Source: Salinilacustrithrix sp003476595 (GTDB lineage: Bacteria; Actinomycetota; Acidimicrobiia; Acidimicrobiales; Salinilacustritrichaceae). From it: DNA of 64,000 bases. Under the pieces are notes generated by a model, which was given only the letters and a program-made list of their open reading frames with translations, did not search any database and was not told where the DNA came from. Shown piece after piece: positions 20,629 through 27,797 of this stretch; position 1 is the first letter of the stretch; each line of letters starts with the position of its first letter. A program made the translations under genes and the position numbers. The DNA lies in the NCBI GenBank assembly GCA_963972525.1, contig CAXAUZ010000019.1:1-64000 (forward strand), read 5' to 3'.

Positions 20629-20907
20629 GTTCGACCCCCGGTCGATCTCGGGACCCATGCGCTCCCGGGCCAGGGCCACGACCTCGCCGGGCTCGGCGTG
20701 GCGGCCGAGCTCGGCCTTGGAGAAGATCAGCTCACCGTCGAGGGTGACCTCGAAGCGGCCCTTGCCCGCCGGGATCAGCTCCAGCGTCTCGATGACCGGG
20801 GCCCAGCCCCGCAGCAGCTCGTCCGTCAGACCGACGGCTCTCGGTACGTAGTCTCACGGGACGCAGAACGCGATGGAGATCCGGTGGCGCGGGTCCAGCA
20901 TCGTCAT
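20626..20907 (-). CDS. selW: SelW-type (Rdx family) selenoprotein with in-frame UGA = selenocysteine
   Basis: A 93-residue thioredoxin-like protein of the SelT/SelW/SelH (Rdx) family, read through an in-frame TGA at 20854-20856. The sequence around it is FCVP-U-DYVPRA, the Rdx CxxU redox motif, with Cys15 and Sec18. Downstream the same frame gives LIPAGKGRFEVTLDGELIFS and the GRHAEPGEV tail, both family hallmarks, up to TAG at 20626. The ATG overlaps the stop of the SIS-domain gene (ATGA), so the start is firm. A SECIS-like hairpin with a GGUCU loop begins 16 nt after the UGA. Conventional calling would truncate the protein to 17 residues or miss it. The cellular role of bacterial SelW is presumed thiol redox chemistry. 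It requires selA/B/C/D elsewhere in the genome. Confidence 0.92.
20823..20837 (-). promoter_or_regulatory. Bacterial SECIS-like hairpin for UGA recoding
   Basis: Minus-strand CCGTC-GGTCT-GACGG forms a 5-bp GC-rich stem with a GGUCU loop. The loop starts 22 nt downstream of the UGA, inside the 16-37 nt range given for bacterial SECIS elements. E. coli fdhF has a similar apical loop, AGGUCU, which binds SelB. The stem is short, so pairing should be tested. Confidence 0.7.
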
Positions 20908-21938
20908 GCGCCGAGGGTATCGACGCCGCGGGGGCCCGGGTCGATCTCGTTCTCCTGGGCCAGGTGCCAGCTGACGAGGTCCCCCGTGAGCACCAGGTCC
21001 AGCAGCTGGGCCAGCGGACCCTCGCCCTCGGCCTGCACCTCGTGGCGGGCGTGCACGACCTCCTCGAGCATGGCCTCCACGGCGGGGAGCACCGCAGCGT
21101 CGTCGGTGTCCTCGTGGTCGTGCCGGAGCTCGACGAGGGAGAACACCTGGCGGGTCATGTCGCCGTGCTGACCCCAGCCGGACAGCTCGTGGTGGCGGGC
21201 CTGGGGCAGCGCCAGGTCGAAGGCGGGGGCCTTGACGTTGTCGTTGACCTGCTGCTTCCAGCGGCGGGCGGCGACGGCGCCGATCGGCCCGGCCCCCAGG
21301 GTCAGGACCATGGTGCGCCCGATGCGGCGGGCGAGCACGGCGGCGTCGCCGTCGGGGCGGTCGAGCTGGTCGCGCCGCCGGGTGAGCTGGTGGACCGCGG
21401 CGTCGATGGTCTCGTCCAGGCCGGGGCCGCCGAGCGGGGTGGCCAGCGCGCTCAGCCCGTCGAGCAGCCGGAGCGTGCTCACCAGCGTGGAGGCGAAGGC
21501 GAACCGGGGTGCGGGGACCTCGTCGGTGCAGCGCACCACGCCCCCGTCGCGCTCGGCGATGGCCTCCACGACGGCGCCGCTGCCGACCCCGGTGAGGACG
21601 GCCCGGTGGTCCACGGCCGCCTGCAGCGCCGAGGACGACTCCGACGTCGGGGCCCGCGACACGAACACGCAGCGCCACTCGTCGGAGACGAAGTCGGGCA
21701 GCCCGTGCCCGGTGTGGACGAAGACCGGCACGGGCGACCACGGCGCGACGAGGGCCTGGGCGGCCTCGGCCACCAGGGCGTCGGGCCCGGAGGCCACGAG
21801 CACCATGCCGTGCACCCCGGCGAAGGGAGGGACCTCGACCGGTGCGGCCGCCGCGGCCGCCACCGATTCGGGGGTGGCGAGCACGGCGTCGAGGACCCCA
21901 AGGCTGTCGATCGGTCCCTCGGGGAGCAGGGGGGACAC
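20904..21938 (-). CDS. SIS-domain phosphoglucose/phosphomannose isomerase-like protein (TobH-like)
   Basis: A 344-residue protein of the bifunctional PGI/PMI-like SIS family. The N-terminal half resembles a sugar isomerase domain but is loosely conserved. The C-terminal third carries RRWKQQVNDNVKAPAF and LPQARHHELSGWG, the PMI/PGI C-terminal signature with its Glu and His. Actinobacterial homologues (TobH, Rv3256c) sit next to manB, as here, and are thought to act in mannose-phosphate metabolism, though activity is unproven for many. The GTG start is 4 bp after the trm112-like stop. Its own stop overlaps the selenoprotein start, which links that redox protein to this operon. Confidence 0.83.
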   Translation of the reverse strand: MSPLLPEGPIDSLGVLDAVLATPESVAAAAAAPVEVPPFAGVHGMVLVASGPDALVAEAAQALVAPWSPVPVFVHTGHGLPDFVSDEWRCVFVSRAPTSESSSALQAAVDHRAVLTGVGSGAVVEAIAERDGGVVRCTDEVPAPRFAFASTLVSTLRLLDGLSALATPLGGPGLDETIDAAVHQLTRRRDQLDRPDGDAAVLARRIGRTMVLTLGAGPIGAVAARRWKQQVNDNVKAPAFDLALPQARHHELSGWGQHGDMTRQVFSLVELRHDHEDTDDAAVLPAVEAMLEEVVHARHEVQAEGEGPLAQLLDLVLTGDLVSWHLAQENEIDPGPRGVDTLGA

Positions 21939-21942
21939 GGGT

Positions 21943-22191
21943 TCAGGCGCCGTCGTCGGGATCGAAGGTGGGCGTGATGCCCTGGCTCTCGGCCTTGGCC
22001 AGCAGGCGCTCGACCTCGGCGTCGTCGATGGCGGTGGCCTCGTCGATCAGCATGATCGGGATGTCGTCGCGGATGGCGTAGGTGCGCTTGAGCCGCGGGT
22101 TGAGGAGCAGGTCCTCGTCCTCGAAGTAGTAGAGCGGCCCCTTGTCCTCGGGGCAGGCGAGGATGTCGAGCAGCAGCTGGTCGAGTGCCAT
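21943..22191 (-). CDS. Trm112/UPF0434-family small protein
   Basis: An 82-residue Trm112-like protein. Relatives are small zinc-ribbon-like folds; eukaryotic Trm112 activates methyltransferases. The N-terminal LLDILACPEDKGPLYY is the family signature. Only one of the usual cysteines is present, so metal binding is doubtful. It is found between phosphomannomutase and the SIS-type isomerase in many actinobacteria, as here. The ATG is preceded by TAGAAAGCACTC, a weak -10-like stretch. The role in this operon is unknown. Confidence 0.88.
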   Translation of the reverse strand: MALDQLLLDILACPEDKGPLYYFEDEDLLLNPRLKRTYAIRDDIPIMLIDEATAIDDAEVERLLAKAESQGITPTFDPDDGA

Positions 22192-22331
22192 GAGTGCTTT
22201 CTACCAGCGGGGGTCAGGACCGTCTGCAAGGAAGCCTCTGAGCCGAGCGCCAGCGAGGCGAGGCAGCACCGGCGCTCCCTGCTCCGTGCAACGGGCCGGG
22301 GAGGACAGCGACGGAGGAGCCGACGACCCGG

Positions 22332-24596
22332 CTAGAAGATCGAGCGGACTTCCTCCACCTTGGCGTCGCACTGCTCCCGGGTGGCCGCCTCCAGGTTGAG
22401 GCGCAGCAGCGGCTCGGTGTTGGACGGGCGCAGGTTGAACCACCAGTCGCCGAGGTCCACGGTGAGGCCGTCGAGGCGGTCCTGGTCGTGGTCGGCGTAG
22501 GCCGCCGCCACCCGGTCGATGACCGCGGCGGGATCGTCGACGGTGGTGTTGATCTCGCCCGATGCGGCGTAGCGCTCGAAGGGCTTGCGCAGCTCGGACA
22601 GCTTCTGGCCGGTGCGGCTGAGCTGCTCGAGCACGACCAGGGAGGCGATGCAGCCCGAGTCGGCCCGCCAGTTCTCGCGGAAGTAGTAGTGGGCGGAGTG
22701 CTCGCCGCCGAACGCGGCGCCGGTCTCGGCCATCGTGGCCTTGATGAAGCTGTGCCCCACCCGGGTCCGGATCGGCGTGCCGCCGTTCTCGCGGACGACC
22801 TCGGGCACGGTCTTGGAGCAGATCAGGTTGTGCAGGATCGTGGCGCCGGGCTCCTTCTCGAGGATGCCCTTGGCGACGATGGCCGTGGTGATCGAGCCCG
22901 ACACGGGCTGGCCGAGGTCGTCGACGAGGAAGACCCGGTCGGCGTCGCCGTCGAACGCGAGGCCCACGTCGGCGCCGACCTCGAGCACACGCGCCTGCAG
23001 GTCCCGGAGGTTCTCGACGTCGATCGGATCGGCCGGGTGGTTGGGGAAGGTGCCGTCGAGCTCGCCGTACATGACCTCGAGGTCCACGGGCAGGCCCTCG
23101 AACACGGCGGGCACGACGAGGCCGCCCATGCCGTTGGCGGTGTCGGCGACGACCTTCACGGGCACGAGCGCCGAGGTGTCGATGAAGCTGCGGACGTGGT
23201 CGGCGAAGGCATCGAGCAGCTCGATGTCGTCGATGGTGCCCGGCTCGCCCTGCGGGGACAGGTCGTCCTCCAGGATCATCCGCTTGATCTCGTCCATGCC
23301 GGTGTCGGAGCCGATCGGCTTGGCGCCGGCGAGGGTCATCTTGATGCCGTTGTACTGGGCCGGGTTGTGGCTGGCGGTGAACATCGCACCCGGGGCGTCG
23401 AGGCTCCCGGCGGCGAAGTACAGCATGTCGGTGGAGGCCAGCCCGATGCGCGTGACGTCCATGCCCTGGCTGGTGACGCCCTCGCAGAAGGCGGCCACGA
23501 GCTCCACGCCGGAGGGGCGCATGTCCCGGCCCACGAGGACGCGGTCGTGGGGCTCGGGCTGGGAGCGCACGAACCGGGCGAACGCCGCGCCGATGGAGCG
23601 GACGAGTTCGGCGTCGAGCTGGTCCGGGGTGGTGCCCCGGATGTCGTACGCCTTGAAGACAGCATCGATGTCGGCCACGACGGAAGGGTGGCTGCCGTCG
23701 TCGGGCCTTGGCAAGCGCTCCCGCGTGGCGAACAGCACGATCGCGGCCAGGACCGACAGCGTCGCCAGGCCGATGACCCGGTCCATCGACGTGCCGACCA
23801 GGCCCACGGACGCGGGCAGGTCCACCGCCGGCGCGATGAGCCCGGAGAGCAGCTCCCGGATGCCGAGCCCGCCCGGGAAGATGCCGATGGCCGAGGCCGC
23901 CACCGTCGCCATCGACAGCGACGTCGCCTGCGCGATGCTCGGATCGAACCCGAGCGCCTCGATGGTCAGGTACAGCCGCACCGCCTTCACCAGCACCGAC
24001 AGGGCCTCCACGGCCACCAATCGCTGCAGCATCCCACCGACCGGCCCGTCGGCCAGGCGCCGCACCAGCACGGCCGCACCGCCGAGCATCGCCAGCCCGA
24101 TGACCAGCAGCACGACCGCCTGCACCGGTGCCGCCCCCACCTGCACCACGGCCACGATGACGAGGGCGACGGCGATGTAGGCGAGGCCGACGGCCAGGGT
24201 CGACGTGACGGCCTGCCCGGTGGAGGAGCCGCCCTTGGCCAGCGCCCGCGTCCGCACCAGCACCGACCCCGGCACGGGGAGGAGGTTGAACGCGGCGGCG
24301 ATGATGGAGACGCGCAGCGCGGCCGGCAGGGCGACCCGCTGGCCCACGATGCGGGCCGACACCCGGTACTCCTCGGCGTTGACCACCGCACCCGGCACGA
24401 CGAGCAGCGCGGCGAGGGCGATGAGCGACCAGTCGATGTCGCCCCGGTCGGCCGGCAGCGCCTGCCAGGCCGCCACCGTGGAGCCGACGAAGATGGCGAC
24501 GGCCACCGCGTACGCGATCCGCCGGCGACCGGGCGTGGATGCCCAGGACCGCAGGGCGGCCAGCCGTCGGAGCAGGTCGGGGACGGCGGCGGGCAC
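22332..24596 (-). CDS. Fusion: lysylphosphatidylglycerol-synthase-type membrane domain + phosphomannomutase/phosphoglucomutase
   Basis: One open frame of 754 residues joins two units usually encoded separately. Residues about 1-300 form around eight membrane helices with NLLPVPGSVLVRTRALAKGG and FPGGLGIREL, signatures of the UPF0104/LPG_synthase_TM family, whose members include lipid flippases. Residues 307-754 are a complete alpha-D-phosphohexomutase: KAYDIRGT, phosphoserine Ser409 in TASHNP, metal loop DGDADR, GGEHSAH, and the C-terminal RPSNTEP phosphate site. The mutase interconverts mannose-6-P and mannose-1-P and would feed GDP-mannose. No stop separates the halves. A GTG at 23678 with a TTGCCA/CACCCT promoter-like pair could also make a free mutase. 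The GTG start at 24596 follows a TACGAT box by 8 nt. Confidence 0.85.
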   Translation of the reverse strand: MPAAVPDLLRRLAALRSWASTPGRRRIAYAVAVAIFVGSTVAAWQALPADRGDIDWSLIALAALLVVPGAVVNAEEYRVSARIVGQRVALPAALRVSIIAAAFNLLPVPGSVLVRTRALAKGGSSTGQAVTSTLAVGLAYIAVALVIVAVVQVGAAPVQAVVLLVIGLAMLGGAAVLVRRLADGPVGGMLQRLVAVEALSVLVKAVRLYLTIEALGFDPSIAQATSLSMATVAASAIGIFPGGLGIRELLSGLIAPAVDLPASVGLVGTSMDRVIGLATLSVLAAIVLFATRERLPRPDDGSHPSVVADIDAVFKAYDIRGTTPDQLDAELVRSIGAAFARFVRSQPEPHDRVLVGRDMRPSGVELVAAFCEGVTSQGMDVTRIGLASTDMLYFAAGSLDAPGAMFTASHNPAQYNGIKMTLAGAKPIGSDTGMDEIKRMILEDDLSPQGEPGTIDDIELLDAFADHVRSFIDTSALVPVKVVADTANGMGGLVVPAVFEGLPVDLEVMYGELDGTFPNHPADPIDVENLRDLQARVLEVGADVGLAFDGDADRVFLVDDLGQPVSGSITTAIVAKGILEKEPGATILHNLICSKTVPEVVRENGGTPIRTRVGHSFIKATMAETGAAFGGEHSAHYYFRENWRADSGCIASLVVLEQLSRTGQKLSELRKPFERYAASGEINTTVDDPAAVIDRVAAAYADHDQDRLDGLTVDLGDWWFNLRPSNTEPLLRLNLEAATREQCDAKVEEVRSIF
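23685..23714 (-). promoter_or_regulatory. Candidate internal promoter for a free phosphomannomutase
   Basis: TTGCCA (23709-23714), an 18-nt spacer and CACCCT (23685-23690) lie on the minus strand, ending 6 nt before GTG 23678, the natural mutase start. The same TTGCCA -35 is used at 39480. The -10 has C in place of the first T. Confidence 0.35.
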
Positions 24597-24604
24597 GGCC
24601 GGCG

Positions 24605-24610
24605 ATCGTA
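24605..24610 (-). promoter_or_regulatory. -10 box (TACGAT) for the fusion gene
   Basis: TACGAT ends 8 nt before GTG 24596, which is the only in-frame start that places the first membrane helix normally. Confidence 0.5.
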
Positions 24611-24631
24611 GGCACCCGCACCCACCACCCC

Positions 24632-24746
24632 GGTTCCCTGCGCGCCGATCGACCGCCGGTGGTCGACTCGCGCGCAACGAACGGCCCCCTTCCGGTTCCT
24701 CACGCGCGAATCGACCATCGATGGTCGATTCGCGCGCGGTGAACGG
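24632..24746. repeat. Tandem pair of 53-bp units, each built around a palindrome
   Basis: Unit 1 (24632-24684) and unit 2 (24694-24746) match at 41 of 53 positions with a 62-bp period. Both begin GGTTCC and end GAACGG. Unit 2 contains a perfect 34-bp palindrome (24703-24736) centred on CATCGATG. Unit 1 holds an imperfect one (24640-24675). They fill the divergent region between the fusion gene and the ABC exporter. They could be operators for a dimeric regulator or a dispersed repeat element. Confidence 0.8.
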
Positions 24747-24770
24747 ATCCGGTGGGGCCAGACTCGTCGG

Positions 24771-26624
24771 ATGCCGGGACCGACCGACGACGAACGGGTG
24801 GCGCCCCTGCGCCGCCTCTGGCACTACGGGGCGCCGTACCGCCGCCGCACCGGGTGGGCCACGACCCACTCGGTGCTGAACAAGCTGTTCGACCTCGCCC
24901 CTCCCCTGCTCATCGGCCTGGCCGTGGACGTCGTGGCCAACGACGGCGACGCCACCCTCGACCGCATCGGGTTCACCACGCAGCGGGCCCAGATCGTCGC
25001 GATCGCACTCCTCACCTTCCTGGTCTGGGCGCTCGAGTCCCTGTTCCAGTACCTGCACCAGATCGCGTGGCGGAACCTGGCCCAGGACCTGCAGCACGAC
25101 CTGCGCCTCGACGCCTACCGCAACGTGCAGGAGCTCGAGCACGCCTGGTTCCAGGAGCGGGCCACCGGCGACCTCATGGCGGTGCTCAACGACGACGTCA
25201 ACCAGCTCGAGCGGTTCCTCGACATCGGCGCCAACGAGATCATCCAGGTGCTGACCACGGTGGTGGCGGTCGGCGCGATCTTCTTCGTGCTCGACCCGTC
25301 GGTGGCGATGCTCGCCATCGCGCCGATGCCCCTGATCCTGTGGGGATCCTTCTGGTTCCAGCGCCGCCTCGAGCCCCGCTACGAGGCCGTCCGCAACCAG
25401 GCCGGGTTCCTGAACGGCCAGCTGGCCAACAACCTGCTCGGCATCTCGACGGTGAAGTCCTTCACCGCCGAGGACCGCGAGGCGGCCCGCATCGCCGGGG
25501 AGAGCGACCGGTACCGCGAGACCAACCGTCGGGCCATCTCGCTGTCGTCAGCCTTCGTGCCCCTCATCCGCATGGCGATCCTGATCGGCTTCACGGGGAC
25601 GATGGTGTGGGGCGGCTACGAGGCGATCAAGACCGCCACCGACGGGTCGGGCTCGCTGTCGGTCGGCCAGTACAGCGTGCTGCTGTTCCTGTCCCAGCGC
25701 CTGCTGTGGCCCCTCACCCGCCTCGGTGAGACCTTCGACCAGTACCAGCGGGCCATGGCGTCCACGAACCGCATCCTCGACGTGGTGGACACCGAACCGG
25801 CCATCACGGGCGGCCCCGAGCGCCTCACGCTCGACCTCGGCCAGGGGGAGGTGTCCTTCGAGGACGTCACCTTCGCCTACGAGCCCGGCGCCACCCCGGC
25901 GCTCGACGGCGTGACGCTGACGATCGAGGCCGGTCGGACCACGGCGGTGGTCGGCCCCACGGGATCGGGCAAGTCCACCCTCATGCGCCTCCTGCTGCGC
26001 TTCCACGACGTCGACGAGGGACGGGTGCGCATCGAGGGCCACGACGTGCGCGACCTCGACCTCGGCGACCTGCGCCGGCTCACCGGACTGGTGAGCCAGG
26101 ACGTGTACCTGTTCCACGGCACGGTCCGCGAGAACATCGCCTACGGCCGCCCGGACGCCCCGCTCGAGGACGTGGTCGCGGCTGCGACCGTGGCCGAGAT
26201 CCACGACTTCGTGCAGACGCTGCCCCAGGGCTACGACACCATCGTCGGCGAGCGGGGCCAGAAGCTGTCCGGCGGCCAGCGCCAGCGGCTCTCGATCGCC
26301 CGGGCCGTGCTGAAGGACCCGGTCGTGCTGCTCCTCGACGAGGCCACCTCGGCCGTCGACAACGAGACCGAGGCCGCCATCCAGCGGTCGCTCGAGCGGA
26401 TCTCGGCCGGGCGCACCACCCTCGTCGTGGCCCACCGGCTCTCGACGGTGCGCAACGCGGACGTCATCCACGTGCTCGAGGCCGGGCGCATCGTGGAGTC
26501 CGGCACCCACGACCAGCTGGTGTCCCGCGAGGGCGCCTACGCCTCGCTGTGGGCCGTGCAGACCGGCGAGGCCGTGCACCACGACCCCGACCGACCGGCG
26601 CCGTTCAGGGCCCGCCCGTCGTGA
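24771..26624 (+). CDS. ABC exporter half-transporter (fused permease and ATPase)
   Basis: A 617-residue type IV ABC exporter subunit that works as a dimer in the cytoplasmic membrane. The N-terminal 330 residues have six membrane helices. The C-terminal ATPase has Walker A GPTGSGKS with Lys401, the signature LSGGQRQRLSIARA, Walker B VVLLLDEAT and the switch His in VAHRLST. Substrate may be a lipid, glycolipid or drug; the neighbouring glycan genes favour an envelope precursor, without proof. The -10-like CAGACT six nt upstream is weak. The 3' end overlaps the convergent GtrA-GT2 gene by 20 bp. Confidence 0.92.
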   Translation: MPGPTDDERVAPLRRLWHYGAPYRRRTGWATTHSVLNKLFDLAPPLLIGLAVDVVANDGDATLDRIGFTTQRAQIVAIALLTFLVWALESLFQYLHQIAWRNLAQDLQHDLRLDAYRNVQELEHAWFQERATGDLMAVLNDDVNQLERFLDIGANEIIQVLTTVVAVGAIFFVLDPSVAMLAIAPMPLILWGSFWFQRRLEPRYEAVRNQAGFLNGQLANNLLGISTVKSFTAEDREAARIAGESDRYRETNRRAISLSSAFVPLIRMAILIGFTGTMVWGGYEAIKTATDGSGSLSVGQYSVLLFLSQRLLWPLTRLGETFDQYQRAMASTNRILDVVDTEPAITGGPERLTLDLGQGEVSFEDVTFAYEPGATPALDGVTLTIEAGRTTAVVGPTGSGKSTLMRLLLRFHDVDEGRVRIEGHDVRDLDLGDLRRLTGLVSQDVYLFHGTVRENIAYGRPDAPLEDVVAAATVAEIHDFVQTLPQGYDTIVGERGQKLSGGQRQRLSIARAVLKDPVVLLLDEATSAVDNETEAAIQRSLERISAGRTTLVVAHRLSTVRNADVIHVLEAGRIVESGTHDQLVSREGAYASLWAVQTGEAVHHDPDRPAPFRARPS

Positions 26625-27792
26625 AGGTCGGCACCACGCCGACGTCGTCGTAGGCCCCGACCGAGGACCACCGCCGCACCCGCGCCAGGTCGAGCGCCAG
26701 GCGGACCACGTCGTGGCCGACCCGCACCGTCGACGACGCACCGGCCTCGTCGAGCTGCACCGGGATCTCGCCGAGGGACAGCTCGGCCCGCTCGACCAGG
26801 TGCAGGATCTCGATGTCGAAGGCGAAGCCGTCGATGCGGGCGTGCGCGAACAGCGAGCGGGCCACGTCGCCCCGGAACGCCTTGAGCCCGCACTGGGTGT
26901 CGCGCGGGGCGGCCAGCAGCACGGCGGCGGACAGGCGGTTCACCACCCGGCTGCCGAAGGCCCGCAGCCCGGTGGCCCGGGACACCGCCGAGTCGACGTG
27001 GCGGCGGTTGCCGATGACGACGTCCCACCCGGCCTCGACGGCCTCGAGCGCCCGCCGCAGCTGGGGCGGGTCGTACGCGAGGTCGGCGTCGGTGAACAGC
27101 GCCACCCGGCCCCGGGACGCGAGCATCCCGGCGCGCACCGCCGCCCCCTTGCCGCGGTTCTGCGGCTGCACGATGACCTGCTCGGCGCCCGCCTCGAGGG
27201 CGATGGCCGCGGTGTCGTCGCCGGAGCCGTCGTCCACCACCACGACCTCGAGGCCGCCGTCCGCGGCGACGTCGGCCAGCTCGTCGTGGATGCGCCGCAC
27301 CGTCGTCCCGATGCGGTCGGGCTCGCGGTACGCGGGGATCACCACGGTCAGCCGGCACGTCCCGTCCTCGAGGGGGCGCAGCGAGGGCGTGTGGAGCTCG
27401 CGGATCGCCTCGCCCAGCACCCAGCGGTAGCCGATGGCCCGGACCGCGGCGGCCACGGTCAGCGAGATCGCCTTCGCCGCGAGCAGGCCGGCCACCGTCG
27501 TGTAGCCGAACGCGGTGAAGGTGGCCCGGAGCACCAGCGCGTCGACGACGGCGGCGACCGAGGCGAGGAGGACGAAGGCCGAGGGGTGGCGGACCCAGCG
27601 GAAGTACGGGTTCGAGCGGAACGTGGCCACCCGGTGCGCGCCGTAGGACACGGTGGAGGCAACGGCGATGGCGACGAGGTCGGCCACCAGCAGCGGCCAG
27701 CCCAACCCCTCGCGCAGCGCCACCAGCAGCCCGACGTCGATCGCGGTCGGCAGCACCGACACGGCGGCGAAGGCGAGGAGGCGACGCGGCAC
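26605..27792 (-). CDS. GtrA-like membrane domain fused to a GT2 glycosyltransferase
   Basis: A 395-residue protein. Residues about 1-130 form four membrane helices of the GtrA type, thought to help flip or position polyprenyl-linked sugars. Residues 145-395 are a dolichyl-phosphate-mannose-synthase-like GT2 with VVIPAYREPDRI, VVVVDDGSGDDT, the nucleotide-binding FTDADLAY and QCGLKAF. It probably charges a polyprenyl phosphate with a sugar for the GT-C enzymes nearby (inference). In many proteins of this kind GtrA follows the GT2 domain; here it precedes it. The GTG start lies 5 bp after the stop of the large membrane gene, so the two share a transcript. Confidence 0.87.
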   Translation of the reverse strand: MPRRLLAFAAVSVLPTAIDVGLLVALREGLGWPLLVADLVAIAVASTVSYGAHRVATFRSNPYFRWVRHPSAFVLLASVAAVVDALVLRATFTAFGYTTVAGLLAAKAISLTVAAAVRAIGYRWVLGEAIRELHTPSLRPLEDGTCRLTVVIPAYREPDRIGTTVRRIHDELADVAADGGLEVVVVDDGSGDDTAAIALEAGAEQVIVQPQNRGKGAAVRAGMLASRGRVALFTDADLAYDPPQLRRALEAVEAGWDVVIGNRRHVDSAVSRATGLRAFGSRVVNRLSAAVLLAAPRDTQCGLKAFRGDVARSLFAHARIDGFAFDIEILHLVERAELSLGEIPVQLDEAGASSTVRVGHDVVRLALDLARVRRWSSVGAYDDVGVVPTFTTGGP

Positions 27793-27797
27793 GGCCG

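Noticed and set aside
20854..20907. selW as a pseudogene or a 17-residue ORF ended by TGA
   Set aside because: The frame after the TGA keeps family-specific sequence for another 75 codons, the TGA is exactly at the Sec position, and no other disruption exists.
22192..22331. A gene or small RNA in the 140-bp gap between the fusion gene and trm112
   Set aside because: Only a short AGCCG/CGGCT hairpin near the 3' end of the fusion is seen; no ORF with conserved features.
23678..23680. Two fully separate genes for the membrane domain and phosphomannomutase
   Set aside because: The membrane frame has no stop before the mutase; only an extra internal start is possible, not a separate upstream gene end.
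24632..24746. CRISPR array
   Set aside because: There are only two units, they are palindromic and diverged, there is no constant repeat with unique spacers, and no cas genes are nearby.
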